DNA from: Butyrivibrio sp. YAB3001
Lineage (GTDB): Bacteria > Bacillota > Clostridia > Lachnospirales > Lachnospiraceae
Direction: 5' to 3'
NCBI RefSeq assembly: GCF_900112195.1
Contig: NZ_FOKR01000008.1
Location: 62,001 to 126,000 of the forward strand
DNA length: 64,000 bases
The first letter of the stretch is position 1. Each line of letters opens with the position of its first letter. A program made the position numbers and the translations under genes. Shown piece by piece: positions 19,874 through 29,320 of this stretch. The notes beneath the pieces were generated by a model. It was not told the origin of the DNA. It saw nothing but the letters and a program-made list of their open reading frames with translations, and searched no databases.

Positions 19874-20494
19874 TTGATAGCTTATGTAAATGGAATTCTT
19901 GAGTATTTGGAAGAAGGACTTGCTGTTGTAGATGTTAATGGCATAGGAGTAAATGTTTTTGTTTCCGGCTCAACAATGGACAAGATGCCGGGAATCGGCG
20001 AAACTGTTAAGCTCTATACTTACACAAATGTAAAAGAAGATGCTTTTACATTATTTGGATTTCTTTCAAGAGATGAACTAAATTTATTTAAGATGCTTAT
20101 CACTGTGAATGGAATAGGCCCCAAGGGAGGCCTTTCCATTCTTTCAGTAATGAGTCCTGATGACCTTAGATTTGCAATAATGTCAGGTGATAGTGCATCT
20201 ATTTCAAAAGCACCCGGAATAGGTAAAAAGACCGCCGAGAGAATTACTTTAGAGCTTAGAGATAAGATTAAAATGTCTGAGGATGATATGCTTTCAGAGT
20301 CTAATATAAGCAGTTCTGATGTGAGCTCTGATGGCGCAAGCCTTGCAAGAGACGAGGCAGTAGCTGCACTTGTGGCGCTTGGTTATAATTCCTCGGATTC
20401 CTTAAAAGCGGTTAGGAAGGTGTTGTCTGCAAATCCGCAGGCCGCAGAAGATACCGAGAAACTCTTGAAATTAGCTCTTAAAGAAATGTTCTGA
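19874..20494 (+). CDS. ruvA: Holliday junction branch migration protein RuvA
   Basis: Tetrameric Holliday-junction binding protein (206 aa) that loads RuvB. N-terminal OB fold ([15 protein letters not shown]), two helix-hairpin-helix motifs ([16 protein letters not shown] and [18 protein letters not shown]), an acidic flexible linker and the C-terminal RuvB-binding domain ([20 protein letters not shown]). The start is TTG at 19874, which gives the canonical N-terminus; SD AGGA lies 12 bases upstream. ruvB follows after 31 bases. Confidence 0.96.
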   Translation: MIAYVNGILEYLEEGLAVVDVNGIGVNVFVSGSTMDKMPGIGETVKLYTYTNVKEDAFTLFGFLSRDELNLFKMLITVNGIGPKGGLSILSVMSPDDLRFAIMSGDSASISKAPGIGKKTAERITLELRDKIKMSEDDMLSESNISSSDVSSDGASLARDEAVAALVALGYNSSDSLKAVRKVLSANPQAAEDTEKLLKLALKEMF

Positions 20495-20525
20495 GCGGCA
20501 AGGAGATTTTTACAGATTTACGGGT

Positions 20526-21557
20526 ATGGAAAAAAGAACGATTAAAACGACAGCTCGCGGGGTAGATACAAAGGCAAATATTGAAGATGCAAAAATAGAA
20601 GGATCACTTCGCCCCAAGAGCCTTGATAATTATATAGGTCAGAAAAAGATAAAAGAGAGTTTGAGGATATACATCGAGGCTGCCAAGAAAAGAGGAGACA
20701 GTCTTGATCATCTTTTATTTTACGGTCCGCCCGGACTTGGAAAGACTACATTGGCGGGAATCATTGCCGTTGAGATGGGTGTGAACATTAAGATAACAAG
20801 TGGACCTGCAATAGAAAAGCCCGGAGATATGGCTGCTATTTTGAATAATCTTCAGGAAGGAGATGTTCTTTTTGTGGATGAGATTCACAGACTGAACAGG
20901 CAGGTGGAAGAGGTTCTTTATCCGGCGATGGAGGACTATGCAATCGATATCATGATTGGAAAAGGACCGACAGCCAGATCTATCAGGCTGGATCTTCCGC
21001 ATTTTACTCTTATAGGCGCAACCACAAGAGCGGGAATGTTATCAGCTCCCCTTCGTGACAGATTTGGCATGATACATAGGATGGAGTATTATGATTTGGA
21101 TGAGCTCTGCTCTATCATAATGCAATCTTCTCATGTTCTTTCTGTTGATGTTGATGAAAAAGGAGCAATGGAGATGGCAAGACGAAGCCGTGGAACGCCG
21201 AGACTTGCTAACCGTATTTTAAAAAGAGTCAGAGATTTTGCCCAGGTAAAATATGATGGCAGGATAACAGAGGAAATAGCCATTACAGCTCTTGATCTTA
21301 TGGATGTTGATAAAATGGGACTTGATCATACTGACAGGAATCTACTCTTTACTATGATAGAAAAATTTGGTGGAGGACCTGTGGGACTTGATACACTTGC
21401 AGCAGCTATCGGAGAAGATTCGGGTACGATTGAAGATGTATATGAGCCTTATCTTATCATGAACGGATTTATCAATAGAACGCCCAGAGGCCGCGTGGTT
21501 ACTGGGGCTGCTTATCAGCATTTGGGGCTTGAAATACCCGGCGGTGCTGATATATAA
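20526..21557 (+). CDS. ruvB: Holliday junction branch migration helicase RuvB
   Basis: AAA+ motor (343 aa) that drives branch migration with RuvA. Walker A is GPPGLGKTT, Walker B VDEIHR, sensor 1 [11 protein letters not shown], and the arginine finger region APLRDRFG; a C-terminal winged helix ends in [14 protein letters not shown]. It is part of the ruvA-ruvB-zapA group. ruvC is not in the window. Confidence 0.97.
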   Translation: MEKRTIKTTARGVDTKANIEDAKIEGSLRPKSLDNYIGQKKIKESLRIYIEAAKKRGDSLDHLLFYGPPGLGKTTLAGIIAVEMGVNIKITSGPAIEKPGDMAAILNNLQEGDVLFVDEIHRLNRQVEEVLYPAMEDYAIDIMIGKGPTARSIRLDLPHFTLIGATTRAGMLSAPLRDRFGMIHRMEYYDLDELCSIIMQSSHVLSVDVDEKGAMEMARRSRGTPRLANRILKRVRDFAQVKYDGRITEEIAITALDLMDVDKMGLDHTDRNLLFTMIEKFGGGPVGLDTLAAAIGEDSGTIEDVYEPYLIMNGFINRTPRGRVVTGAAYQHLGLEIPGGADI

Positions 21558-21638
21558 TTTTATATTAATAGGGGCGGATGTGCTTTTGAGTTTGGTTTTT
21601 GGCACATTTTAATCAAAACAGGCAGTGAGGGGAGATTT

Positions 21639-22052
21639 ATGGCATCTAAGACAGATACTGAGGTAATTATTGGGGGAAAAGTTTTTACCTTAAGCGGATA
21701 TGAGAGTGAGGAGTACCTTCAGAAGGTGGCTTCTTACATAAATAATAAGATATCAGAATACAATAAGATTGATGGTTTTAAGAGGCAGCCTGTTGATACC
21801 CAGAATGTGCTTTTACAGCTTAATATTGCTGATGATTATTTTAAATCAAAGAAGCAGATTGAGCTTATGGAAGAGCAGCTTGCCGAGAAGGAAAAAGAAT
21901 TATATGAGCTTAAGCATGAACTTATTGCTACTCAGATAAAGCTTGAGAATACTGAGAAAAATGGCAAGAGCCTGCAGAACAAGTTAGATGATTCTTCGAA
22001 GAAGATAATCCAGCTTGAGACGCAGATTAAAGGCACAGGAAGTAAAAAATAA
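21639..22052 (+). CDS. zapA: Cell division protein ZapA
   Basis: FtsZ-ring bundling protein, 137 aa. The N-terminal ZapA domain starts TEVIIGGKVFTLSGYESEEYLQKVASYIN, and the rest is a long coiled coil (about residues 65-135, rich in Glu, Lys and Leu). SD GAGGGGAG lies just upstream. A terminator follows, closing the ruvAB-zapA unit. Confidence 0.92.
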   Translation: MASKTDTEVIIGGKVFTLSGYESEEYLQKVASYINNKISEYNKIDGFKRQPVDTQNVLLQLNIADDYFKSKKQIELMEEQLAEKEKELYELKHELIATQIKLENTEKNGKSLQNKLDDSSKKIIQLETQIKGTGSKK

Positions 22053-22060
22053 AGATTTTG

Positions 22061-22088
22061 TGGGCTGTCCGTGTGACAGCTCATTTTT
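22061..22088 (+). terminator. Rho-independent terminator after zapA
   Basis: TGGGCTGTC pairs with GACAGCTCA (9 pairs, one G-U) around a 5-base loop, followed by five Ts. Confidence 0.85.
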
Positions 22089-22103
22089 ATTCGGAGGATA
22101 ATT

Positions 22104-22200
22104 CTATGAATTTCCTCTAAAAAAAACGCTCCGTTATGGATGCGCACTCGCGTGAAATGAAGATGATGTAAAACATCTGCGTTCGGCGCGAAAAGAGTTG
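22104..22200. repeat. Dispersed intergenic repeat B, copy 1, with trailing hairpins
   Basis: Contains GCTCCGTTATGGATGCGCAC followed by TCGCGTGAAATGA, the core shared with 44414-44460 and 47624-47693. After it come two small hairpins, AGATG/CATCT and GTTGC/GCAAC, the second inside an AAAGAGTTGCAA stretch that is also present in copy 3. It lies between the zapA terminator and the U32 gene. Confidence 0.7.
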
Positions 22201-22234
22201 CAAGGCAACCCTTTGATTTATAAGAGGAATTTTT

Positions 22235-24520
22235 ATGGTTGAGAAAGTTGAATTATTAGCACCGGCAGGTGGTTATGAAACAATGGTTGGCGCATTTAAT
22301 GCGGGAGCTGATGCGGTATATCTTGGCGGCAGTAAGTTTGGAGCTAGAGCTTATGCTGACAATTTTGACAAGGATCAGGTTGTTGAGGCAATCAGGTATG
22401 CTCATCTGCATGATAAGAAAGTATATATGACCGTTAATACTCTTGTTAAGGAACGAGAGTTTAATGAGTTGTATGATTTTATGCTTCCATTTGCGGAAAA
22501 CAGGCTTGATGGTGTTATTGTTCAGGATCTGGGAGTTATGCGCTTTATCAGAGATGAATTCCCACAGATTGAGCTTCATGCCAGCACTCAGCAGACTGTG
22601 ACGGGCGTCAATGGCGCAAGACTTTTGAAAAAGCTTGGATGCTGCAGAGTGGTCCCGGCAAGAGAACTTAGCCTTTTGGAGATGAAGGCAATAAGGGAAC
22701 AGGCTGATATTGAAGTTGAAGCTTTTATCCACGGCGCTATGTGTTACTGCTATTCCGGCGTGTGCCTTTTTAGCAGTATGCTAGGCAACAGGAGTGGTAA
22801 TCGCGGAAGATGTGCTCAGCCATGCAGACTTCCATATAGATTGTCATCTGATAAAAAAGAAGTATATCCATTAAGTCTAAAGGATATGTGCACGATAAAT
22901 ATGGTTCCCGAACTTATCAGAGCAGGCATAGATTCTTTCAAGATTGAGGGGAGAATGAAGAGACCTGAATATGCCGCGGGAGTTACTTCTTTATACAGAA
23001 AATACATTGACCTTTATTATGCTGATCCGGAAAAAGAAATACAGGTTTCGGATGAAGATTTAAGGATTCTTAAATCGTTATATTTAAGGACAGGAATAAG
23101 CGAAGGTTATTATCATCAGCACAATGGCAAAAACATGGTGACAATATCTTCTCCTGCATATAATGGGACTTCTGATGAGGTTTTAAAAGATATTAAGGAC
23201 AAGTATCTGAATAGCCAGCTTAAGATCAAGTGTAGACTGTTTTGTGATGCTACTATGGGTGAACCGTTATCTCTTTCAATGAGCATTGTCAGGAATGGTG
23301 AAGAATTAGAAGAGCATATCCAAGGAAATATTATCATGCCTGCTTCAAAGAGGCCGATGGATGTGGACGCAATTAAGGAAAAACTGTCAAGACTTGGCGG
23401 GACAGCTTTTGAGGCTGAAGAGATTAGTGTCACAATAGATGATAAGGGAAATCCTGCAGGTATTTTTGTTCCTGTGAGTGAACTTAACGAGCTTAGAAGA
23501 ACGCTTACAGATAAGATGCTGGAAAGACTTCTGGATAATAGCAGTGAGGCTTCACTTGAAATAGGAAACAGACCGGAAAATAGTTCTGACACTAAATCAA
23601 CTGAAATAAAATGCAGGAATGATTATCATGTTCTTGTAAATACACGTGACCAGTTAAAAGCTGCAGTAGATAAGGCTTTGGTATATGAAGATATCACAAG
23701 AATATACGTGGACAGCGATCTTTTTTTCTCAATGGAAAAGGAAACTGCTGAGATGCTTTCTTTAGATATGGGCAAAAAGAATATCGAATTTATAGTTGCA
23801 CTTCCCTTTGTTACCAGAAAAGAAAACTTTGACGGAACTAAGGATATTATTTCTATTGCAGAAAATGCTGAGAAAAAAGGGTTTTGCGGTGTTCTTGTAA
23901 GGAATATCGAACAGCTTGGTATATTAAGTGAGATTGATTTTAGCGGCAAAGTTATTCCGGATTATGGAGTATATGTCTGGAATGAGCAGGCTGCTGAGCT
24001 TTTGATGGAATGCAATAAATTACCTGAAAATCATGATTTTGAGATTTCAGAATTTACGATGCCCTACGAACTAACTATCCATGAGAGTAAGGAACTCGTA
24101 AGAAGGCTTAGGGAAAACATGAACATTCCTCTTTCTTATCAGATTTACGGGCGTGTTCCGATGATGATATCAGCCGGTTGTGTTAAAAAGACTATGGATA
24201 AGTGCAGCGGGAAACTGAATCAGTTTAATAAAGAAAATTTGTCAATGACTGACAGGATGGGTAATGATATCAGGATTACTACAAATTGCCGCAACTGCTA
24301 TAACATTATTTGGAATGCAGCTCCCACATCACTTCATAAAAAGCTTGATAATATCAGGAATATGCAGCTATTTGACCATTTTAGAATTGATTTTTCTATT
24401 GAGGATTATAAGGAAAGTCAAAGGATTCTGGATGCATTCCTTTCTGATAACAAAGAAAATAGAAAGATACTTGATGATATGGAATATACCACAGGTCACT
24501 TTAAGCGCGGAGTAGAATGA
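22235..24520 (+). CDS. U32 family peptidase with DUF3656 region (RlhA-like)
   Basis: Protein of 761 aa. The N-terminal U32 domain opens VELLAPAGGYETMVGAFNAGADAVYLGG and carries the U32 signature EAFIHGAMCYCYSGVCLFS with the cysteines seen in RlhA/TrhP-type enzymes, followed by RGRCAQPCRLPY. A DUF3656-like region (about 400-500) and a second cysteine pair near the C-terminus (TTNCRNCYNI) follow. Long U32 proteins of this layout include RlhA, which hydroxylates C2501 of 23S rRNA; peptidase activity is doubtful. The next gene, ftsW, starts 3 bases after the stop. Confidence 0.88.
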   Translation: MVEKVELLAPAGGYETMVGAFNAGADAVYLGGSKFGARAYADNFDKDQVVEAIRYAHLHDKKVYMTVNTLVKEREFNELYDFMLPFAENRLDGVIVQDLGVMRFIRDEFPQIELHASTQQTVTGVNGARLLKKLGCCRVVPARELSLLEMKAIREQADIEVEAFIHGAMCYCYSGVCLFSSMLGNRSGNRGRCAQPCRLPYRLSSDKKEVYPLSLKDMCTINMVPELIRAGIDSFKIEGRMKRPEYAAGVTSLYRKYIDLYYADPEKEIQVSDEDLRILKSLYLRTGISEGYYHQHNGKNMVTISSPAYNGTSDEVLKDIKDKYLNSQLKIKCRLFCDATMGEPLSLSMSIVRNGEELEEHIQGNIIMPASKRPMDVDAIKEKLSRLGGTAFEAEEISVTIDDKGNPAGIFVPVSELNELRRTLTDKMLERLLDNSSEASLEIGNRPENSSDTKSTEIKCRNDYHVLVNTRDQLKAAVDKALVYEDITRIYVDSDLFFSMEKETAEMLSLDMGKKNIEFIVALPFVTRKENFDGTKDIISIAENAEKKGFCGVLVRNIEQLGILSEIDFSGKVIPDYGVYVWNEQAAELLMECNKLPENHDFEISEFTMPYELTIHESKELVRRLRENMNIPLSYQIYGRVPMMISAGCVKKTMDKCSGKLNQFNKENLSMTDRMGNDIRITTNCRNCYNIIWNAAPTSLHKKLDNIRNMQLFDHFRIDFSIEDYKESQRILDAFLSDNKENRKILDDMEYTTGHFKRGVE

Positions 24521-24523
24521 CTA

Positions 24524-25891
24524 ATGGAAATATATGTGACTGAAATATCCAAATACGTAATTACTTTTCTTATTTTTTCATATACAGTCCTTGCTTTTCT
24601 GACGTTTAAATATAGGACGGAAAAAAGAAGAAAATGGTTGTATGTAGGGCAGCTTGTAAGTATGTTTGCAATGCAGATGGCGTGCTTTATTCAGATACTT
24701 GCAAGGACGGGACAGATTAAATATGCATTCTTTTTTGCTTTTCAGATAATAATCTTTTCATCTGCAATTGCACTATTTTATATCTTATATCCTGATGGAA
24801 ATCGCCTTATCATGAACAACTGCTGTATGCTTTTGATGATAGGGCTGATAATCGTTACAAGATTATCTTATGATAAGGCTATAAAGCAGTTTTTTATCAT
24901 TACATTTTCATTTATTATCGGATTTTTTGTGCCGGAGCTTGTTTTTAGATTTAATTTTCTAAAAAGATTTACCTGGCTTTATGCAGCAGCCGGAATTGCC
25001 GCAATTGGTATTGTGCTTATCCTTGGTGCTGCGACAAACGGTTCAAAGATTTCATATACTGTTGGGGGAATTACGTTTCAGCCCTCTGAGATAGTTAAGA
25101 TAATATTCTTGTTTTTTATGTCAGCTGCAATGTATAAAGCAGAAGGTTTTTTTGACCTGCTTTTAATATCTGCTGCTGCTGCAGTGCATGTTATAATTCT
25201 TGTTCTCTCAAGAGATCTGGGAAGCGCACTGATATTTTTTGTGGTGTACCTTGCGCTCATATACATCTCAACTGAAAATTTAGGGTATTTATCACTTGGA
25301 CTTGCTTTTGGAATATTGGCAAGTATCGTTTCTTATAAGCTTTTTTCTCATATTCAGGTCAGGGTAAAAGCCTTTATCAACCCCTTTGGGGATATAGAAA
25401 GGTCCGGATATCAGCTTTCACAGTCTTTGTTTGGAATAAGTAGTGGATGCTGGTTCGGACTTGGGCTTTATGGCGGTTCGCCCCAGTCGATACCTTATGT
25501 TGAACAGGATTTTATCTTTTCAGCTATCGCAGAGGAACTTGGGGTTTTATTTGCTGTGCTTATGGCTTTGATATGTATCAGCACTTTTCTCATGCTTATG
25601 AGAGAAGGCTATTATATTGTTGATAAATTCTACAGATTTATTGTAAGTGGTATAGCTGTTGCGTATATTTTTCAGACATTTTTGACTATTGGCGGAGGCG
25701 CAAAGTTTATCCCGCTTACAGGTGTTACTTTGCCGCTTGTCAGTTACGGTGGAACGTCTGTTTTTACCACGATAATAATGATGATGATTGCGGAAGGCGT
25801 ATGCATGATAAGAAGTGAAGAGCATTACGAAGCTATGGAAAAGAAACGCAGAAGATTGGAGGCAAGACAGCGTGCAGAGGAAGAAGCATAG
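24524..25891 (+). CDS. FtsW/RodA/SpoVE-family peptidoglycan polymerase
   Basis: SEDS-family glycosyltransferase, 455 aa with about ten membrane helices. Motifs include GGITFQPSEIVKI, SRDLGSALIFFVVYLALIY, QDFIFSAIAEELG and TGVTLPLVSYGGTS, all typical of FtsW/RodA. It polymerises lipid II together with a class B PBP, and such a gene overlaps its 3' end. Whether it serves division or elongation cannot be told from sequence alone. Confidence 0.93.
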   Translation: MEIYVTEISKYVITFLIFSYTVLAFLTFKYRTEKRRKWLYVGQLVSMFAMQMACFIQILARTGQIKYAFFFAFQIIIFSSAIALFYILYPDGNRLIMNNCCMLLMIGLIIVTRLSYDKAIKQFFIITFSFIIGFFVPELVFRFNFLKRFTWLYAAAGIAAIGIVLILGAATNGSKISYTVGGITFQPSEIVKIIFLFFMSAAMYKAEGFFDLLLISAAAAVHVIILVLSRDLGSALIFFVVYLALIYISTENLGYLSLGLAFGILASIVSYKLFSHIQVRVKAFINPFGDIERSGYQLSQSLFGISSGCWFGLGLYGGSPQSIPYVEQDFIFSAIAEELGVLFAVLMALICISTFLMLMREGYYIVDKFYRFIVSGIAVAYIFQTFLTIGGGAKFIPLTGVTLPLVSYGGTSVFTTIIMMMIAEGVCMIRSEEHYEAMEKKRRRLEARQRAEEEA

Positions 25892-27308
25892 ACCTGAGAA
25901 AAGGTCTTATCCTATAATAGTGCTTAGCGCTTTCTATTCTGTGTTATTTGGGCTGTTGCTTATTTATATTTGCCATTACGCATATAATAACAAGCAGGAA
26001 CTCTTAAATAACAGCTATAACACCAGACAACAGATTCTTTTGGCACAAAATACCAGAGGAAAAATATTATCCCGTGATGGGGATGTTCTGGCATATACTA
26101 CAGCAGATGAAAACGGAAAAGAAAAACGTGTTTATCCCTTTGGAAAAGAATTTGCCCATGTTGTTGGATATTCCACAAACGGCAAGGCAGGCCTTGAGAG
26201 TAACTATAATTATTATCTGATAAATACAAACATAGAACTTCAGGAAAAGGCTAAGCTTGAGGAAAAGAAACTTAAATTTCCGGGAGATAATGTTTATACC
26301 ACGCTTGATGTGAAACTTCAGGAAGTTGCTTATAATGCGCTTTCTGCTCGTAAAGGAGCTATTGTTGCCACAAATCCCAAGACAGGTGAGATACTTGCGC
26401 TTGTTTCTAAACCGGATTTTGATCCAAATACAATAAGTGAAGACTGGAACAGTTTACTGGCAGATACTTCTACGGACGCAAAGCTTTTAAACAGGGCAAC
26501 TCAGGGACTATATCCCCCGGGGTCTACTTTTAAGATCGTGACTTCTTTGGCTTATATCAAAGAGCATCCGGAGGATTATAAGAACTACAGGTATTCATGC
26601 AATGGCCGTTTTTCGTATGAAGATGAGACTATAAAATGCTTCCATGGTGAAAATCATGGCAATGTTGATTTTATTAGTTCTTTTGCCAAATCATGTAATT
26701 CTTCCTATGCAAATATGGGAATTAGTATTGAGAAAAAAATATTTAAGACTACCATAAGCGATCTTATGTTTAATTCAGAGCTTCCACTTAGCATGAACTA
26801 TTCAAAGAGCAGCGTTGATATAAAACTTGATACTAAGACTTCCGATGTCATGCAGATTTCTATCGGTCAGGGGAGTACTCAGGTGACCCCTATTCATATG
26901 AACATGATCACAGATGCTATTGCAAATGATGGTGTACTTATGAAACCATATCTGGTATCTTCGATTAAAAGTGACAGCGGGAAAGTTGTAAAAGCTTTTT
27001 CTGATGAGAGGTATAAGAGACTATTGTCAGAAAAAGAGGCAGAGATTCTGCAGGGGATGATGGAGCAGGTTGTCTTGTCTGGTACGGCATCAAAGCTAAA
27101 AGACCTTTCATATACAGCTGCCGGTAAGACCGGTTCTGCTGAGTTTACCGATTCAACATCGGATTCCCATGCCTGGTTTACGGGATATGCACCGGCTGAA
27201 GATCCTGAGATATGCGTTACTATCATCGTGGAAAATGCCGGAAGTGGCGGAAGTTATGCTGTTCCAATAGCAAAAAGAATTTTTGATGCTTATTTTGGAG
27301 TTGAGTAA
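25872..27308 (+). CDS. Class B penicillin-binding protein (PbpA/PBP2-like transpeptidase)
   Basis: D,D-transpeptidase of 478 aa with one N-terminal membrane helix (YPIIVLSAFYSVLFGLLLIY), a short pedestal domain and the penicillin-binding domain. Active-site motifs are STFK (Ser218), SCN (KSCNSSYAN) and KTG (Lys419, AGKTGSAEF). The GTG at 25872 is chosen because GGAGG ends 9 bases before it; an upstream in-frame GTG at 25815 has no SD and would create a 77-base overlap with ftsW. With 25872 the overlap is 20 bases, suggesting translational coupling of the SEDS-PBP pair. Confidence 0.93.
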   Translation: MQRKKHRPEKRSYPIIVLSAFYSVLFGLLLIYICHYAYNNKQELLNNSYNTRQQILLAQNTRGKILSRDGDVLAYTTADENGKEKRVYPFGKEFAHVVGYSTNGKAGLESNYNYYLINTNIELQEKAKLEEKKLKFPGDNVYTTLDVKLQEVAYNALSARKGAIVATNPKTGEILALVSKPDFDPNTISEDWNSLLADTSTDAKLLNRATQGLYPPGSTFKIVTSLAYIKEHPEDYKNYRYSCNGRFSYEDETIKCFHGENHGNVDFISSFAKSCNSSYANMGISIEKKIFKTTISDLMFNSELPLSMNYSKSSVDIKLDTKTSDVMQISIGQGSTQVTPIHMNMITDAIANDGVLMKPYLVSSIKSDSGKVVKAFSDERYKRLLSEKEAEILQGMMEQVVLSGTASKLKDLSYTAAGKTGSAEFTDSTSDSHAWFTGYAPAEDPEICVTIIVENAGSGGSYAVPIAKRIFDAYFGVE

Positions 27309-27365
27309 GTAAATGTGTTAATATATGAATAGTTGGTTCTTATTATCTTTGTTGGGAGCGATTTT

Positions 27366-27692
27366 GTGAAAATAGAAGGTGGCTTTTGCCGTTTTTATAA
27401 GCATCTATACTGGGGAGAGAGTGTGAAATGGCACTCTTTGGTCAAGTGGAAATTACTGACAGGAAGAGGGCAGTTTAAGATTTTTTGCATTACAGAGGCT
27501 TTGGGAAAAAGTGATCAGCTTGAAATTATCCATTGCGCCTTTTTAAGGCAATTATATTATAAGGCGCATCCGGTAATGATATATGGTATTGCCTCTGGTT
27601 ATGATGAAGCAGTTGATATCATTCTCAAGATATCTCAGGAAGCTTCAAATGCCGGTATGGATGGAAGATTGATTGATTATTTGGGGAGTTGA
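27366..27692 (+). CDS. Small conserved-looking protein of unknown function
   Basis: Protein of 108 aa that I do not recognise. It opens MKIEGGFCRFYKHLYWGESV and contains the stretch QLEIIHCAFLRQLYYK. Composition is soluble, with no signal peptide or clear membrane helix. GTG 27366 is preferred, with GGGAG 7 bases before it; the in-frame TTG at 27333 has no SD. The stop codon nearly abuts the next start at 27694, so it is cotranslated with the DUF2953 gene, and a role alongside the ytfI-ytfJ pair is possible but unproven. Confidence 0.7.
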   Translation: MKIEGGFCRFYKHLYWGESVKWHSLVKWKLLTGRGQFKIFCITEALGKSDQLEIIHCAFLRQLYYKAHPVMIYGIASGYDEAVDIILKISQEASNAGMDGRLIDYLGS

Positions 27693-27693
27693 T

Positions 27694-28815
27694 ATGCTTT
27701 TTGTTTTGCTAAAAGTGCTTAAGGTGATAGGAATTACGCTGCTTGTATTATTGGGCGTGATTTTGATTTCTCTTTTACTTATTTTGTTCGTTCCTGTCAG
27801 ATATCGGTTGGACGGACTGGTGCCTGAAACTGATCCGGACAATGGTTTTGATATGAATAAATTTATGTTTTCTGCCAGGTTTTCATGGCTGTTACATATT
27901 GTAAGCGGTGGGATAGAACTGCCTAAGAATAAAGAGTTTTATGTAAAAGTTTTTGGATTCAAGCTTTTTTCAACTAATAAAGTCAAGAATGACAAGAAAA
28001 AAGATAATGCAGATTCCGTCGCAAAAACAAGCGATAATGAAAATCGGGATCAAAAAGAAGAAAAAGGTAATGAAAAAGAGATAGATTCCGATAATAATAG
28101 TGAGGTTGTAAGTGAAGAAGAAAATGCAATTATTGACGATACTAGTCTGAAAGATGCTATTACGAATAATTTTGATGAAAAGGATATGATTATAGAAGAT
28201 TCTGCTAAAGAAGGCAATGATGCAGAGGAAGCTATTACGTATGATAATGATACAGAAGATGTAAAAGAGAATAATAGGTCTGAGAATAGGGACTCTTGTA
28301 ATAATGAAACTGATGAACAATCTCAAGAGGCTAATGATAAGGCTGCCATTGAGATCTTTTATGATATTGTGAATAAGATAAAACGTATAATCGAGACTCC
28401 ACAAAATGTGTTATCAAAAATCCGATATACAATATCTAGAGTTTGTGATAAGATTGGAATGATTAAAACAACGCTTGATAACGAGATTTTTAAGAGAGCG
28501 TATGATGTTGTAAAAGACAAATTTATTCGGATGATGAAAATGATTCTTCCGGATAAGGTAGATATAGATTTAAAGCTTGGAATGGGTGATCCGGCGGATA
28601 CTGCAAATATCATATCTGTGTATGGAATGATGTATCCGGTTCTATATGATAAAGTCAGACTTAGTCCTGATTTTGACAGAAAAGTTGTCTATGCCGATGC
28701 TCATCTTAAAGGGCATATTACAATGTTTACAGTTTTGTACTGTGCGGGCGTGTGCTATTTTAATAAGGATGTGAAAAAAGTAATTAAGAGATTTAAGAAA
28801 ATAATGAAGTCCTGA
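27694..28815 (+). CDS. DUF2953 domain protein (YtfI-like)
   Basis: Protein of 373 aa: an N-terminal membrane helix (VLLKVLKVIGITLLVLLGVI), a first DUF2953 segment with VPVRYRLDG, then a long acidic Asn/Asp/Glu-rich insertion (about residues 98-218), and a C-terminal DUF2953 part (LGMGDPADTANIISVYGMMYP). In sporulating Bacillus, ytfI sits next to ytfJ(gerW), the arrangement found here. ATG 27694 is taken because GGGGAG ends 5 bases before it; the in-frame TTG at 27673 lies inside the previous gene. Confidence 0.85.
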   Translation: MLFVLLKVLKVIGITLLVLLGVILISLLLILFVPVRYRLDGLVPETDPDNGFDMNKFMFSARFSWLLHIVSGGIELPKNKEFYVKVFGFKLFSTNKVKNDKKKDNADSVAKTSDNENRDQKEEKGNEKEIDSDNNSEVVSEEENAIIDDTSLKDAITNNFDEKDMIIEDSAKEGNDAEEAITYDNDTEDVKENNRSENRDSCNNETDEQSQEANDKAAIEIFYDIVNKIKRIIETPQNVLSKIRYTISRVCDKIGMIKTTLDNEIFKRAYDVVKDKFIRMMKMILPDKVDIDLKLGMGDPADTANIISVYGMMYPVLYDKVRLSPDFDRKVVYADAHLKGHITMFTVLYCAGVCYFNKDVKKVIKRFKKIMKS

Positions 28816-28840
28816 TTGCAGGTGATTTGGAGGTATGGGA

Positions 28841-29233
28841 GTGAGTAGTTTTAATGAAGTTGTTGATTCTTTGCTTGGTGGAATGAATAAGATCATGGCT
28901 GCTAAGACAGTTGTCGGAGAGGCAACAAAAGTTGGAGATACAATAATTGTTCCACTTGTTGATGTTTCTTTTGGAGTAGGGGCAGGAGCAAGCAGTGCAG
29001 ATAAAAAGAATGGTGGTTGCGGAGGTTTTGCTGCAAAAATGTCACCTAGCGCAGTGCTTGTTATAAAGGACGGAACCACCAAACTTGTTAATATCAAAAA
29101 TCAGGATGCTGTTACCAAGGTTCTAGATATGGTGCCTGATATTGTGAACCATTTTTCTGCAAAAAAAGAAGATATGGTAGAGGATTCGGAAGCAGTGGAT
29201 ATAGCTTTTCCGAACGATGAAAAAGAGCAGTAA
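28841..29233 (+). CDS. GerW/YtfJ-family protein
   Basis: Protein of 130 aa with the GerW signature: GEATKVGDTIIVPLVDVSFG, then a Gly-rich stretch and GGFAAKMSPSAVLVI. In Bacillus the homologue is a spore protein needed for germination, but many non-sporulating anaerobes carry it, so its role here is open. GTG 28841 has GGAGG 7 bases upstream; the in-frame ATG 28835 would leave only one base of spacing. It forms a conserved pair with the preceding DUF2953 gene. Confidence 0.88.
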   Translation: MSSFNEVVDSLLGGMNKIMAAKTVVGEATKVGDTIIVPLVDVSFGVGAGASSADKKNGGCGGFAAKMSPSAVLVIKDGTTKLVNIKNQDAVTKVLDMVPDIVNHFSAKKEDMVEDSEAVDIAFPNDEKEQ

Positions 29234-29320
29234 TAATGTCATGACAGGAACGTAATAGATAGTTTCCGCATGATAAGAAGTAAATGAGGGTACTTTTTTC
29301 TTTGCATTAGGGGGATTTTT

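Noticed and set aside
28835-28840. ATG 28835 as the gerW start
   Set aside because: The SD GGAGG would be one base away; GTG 28841 has the proper 7-base spacing.
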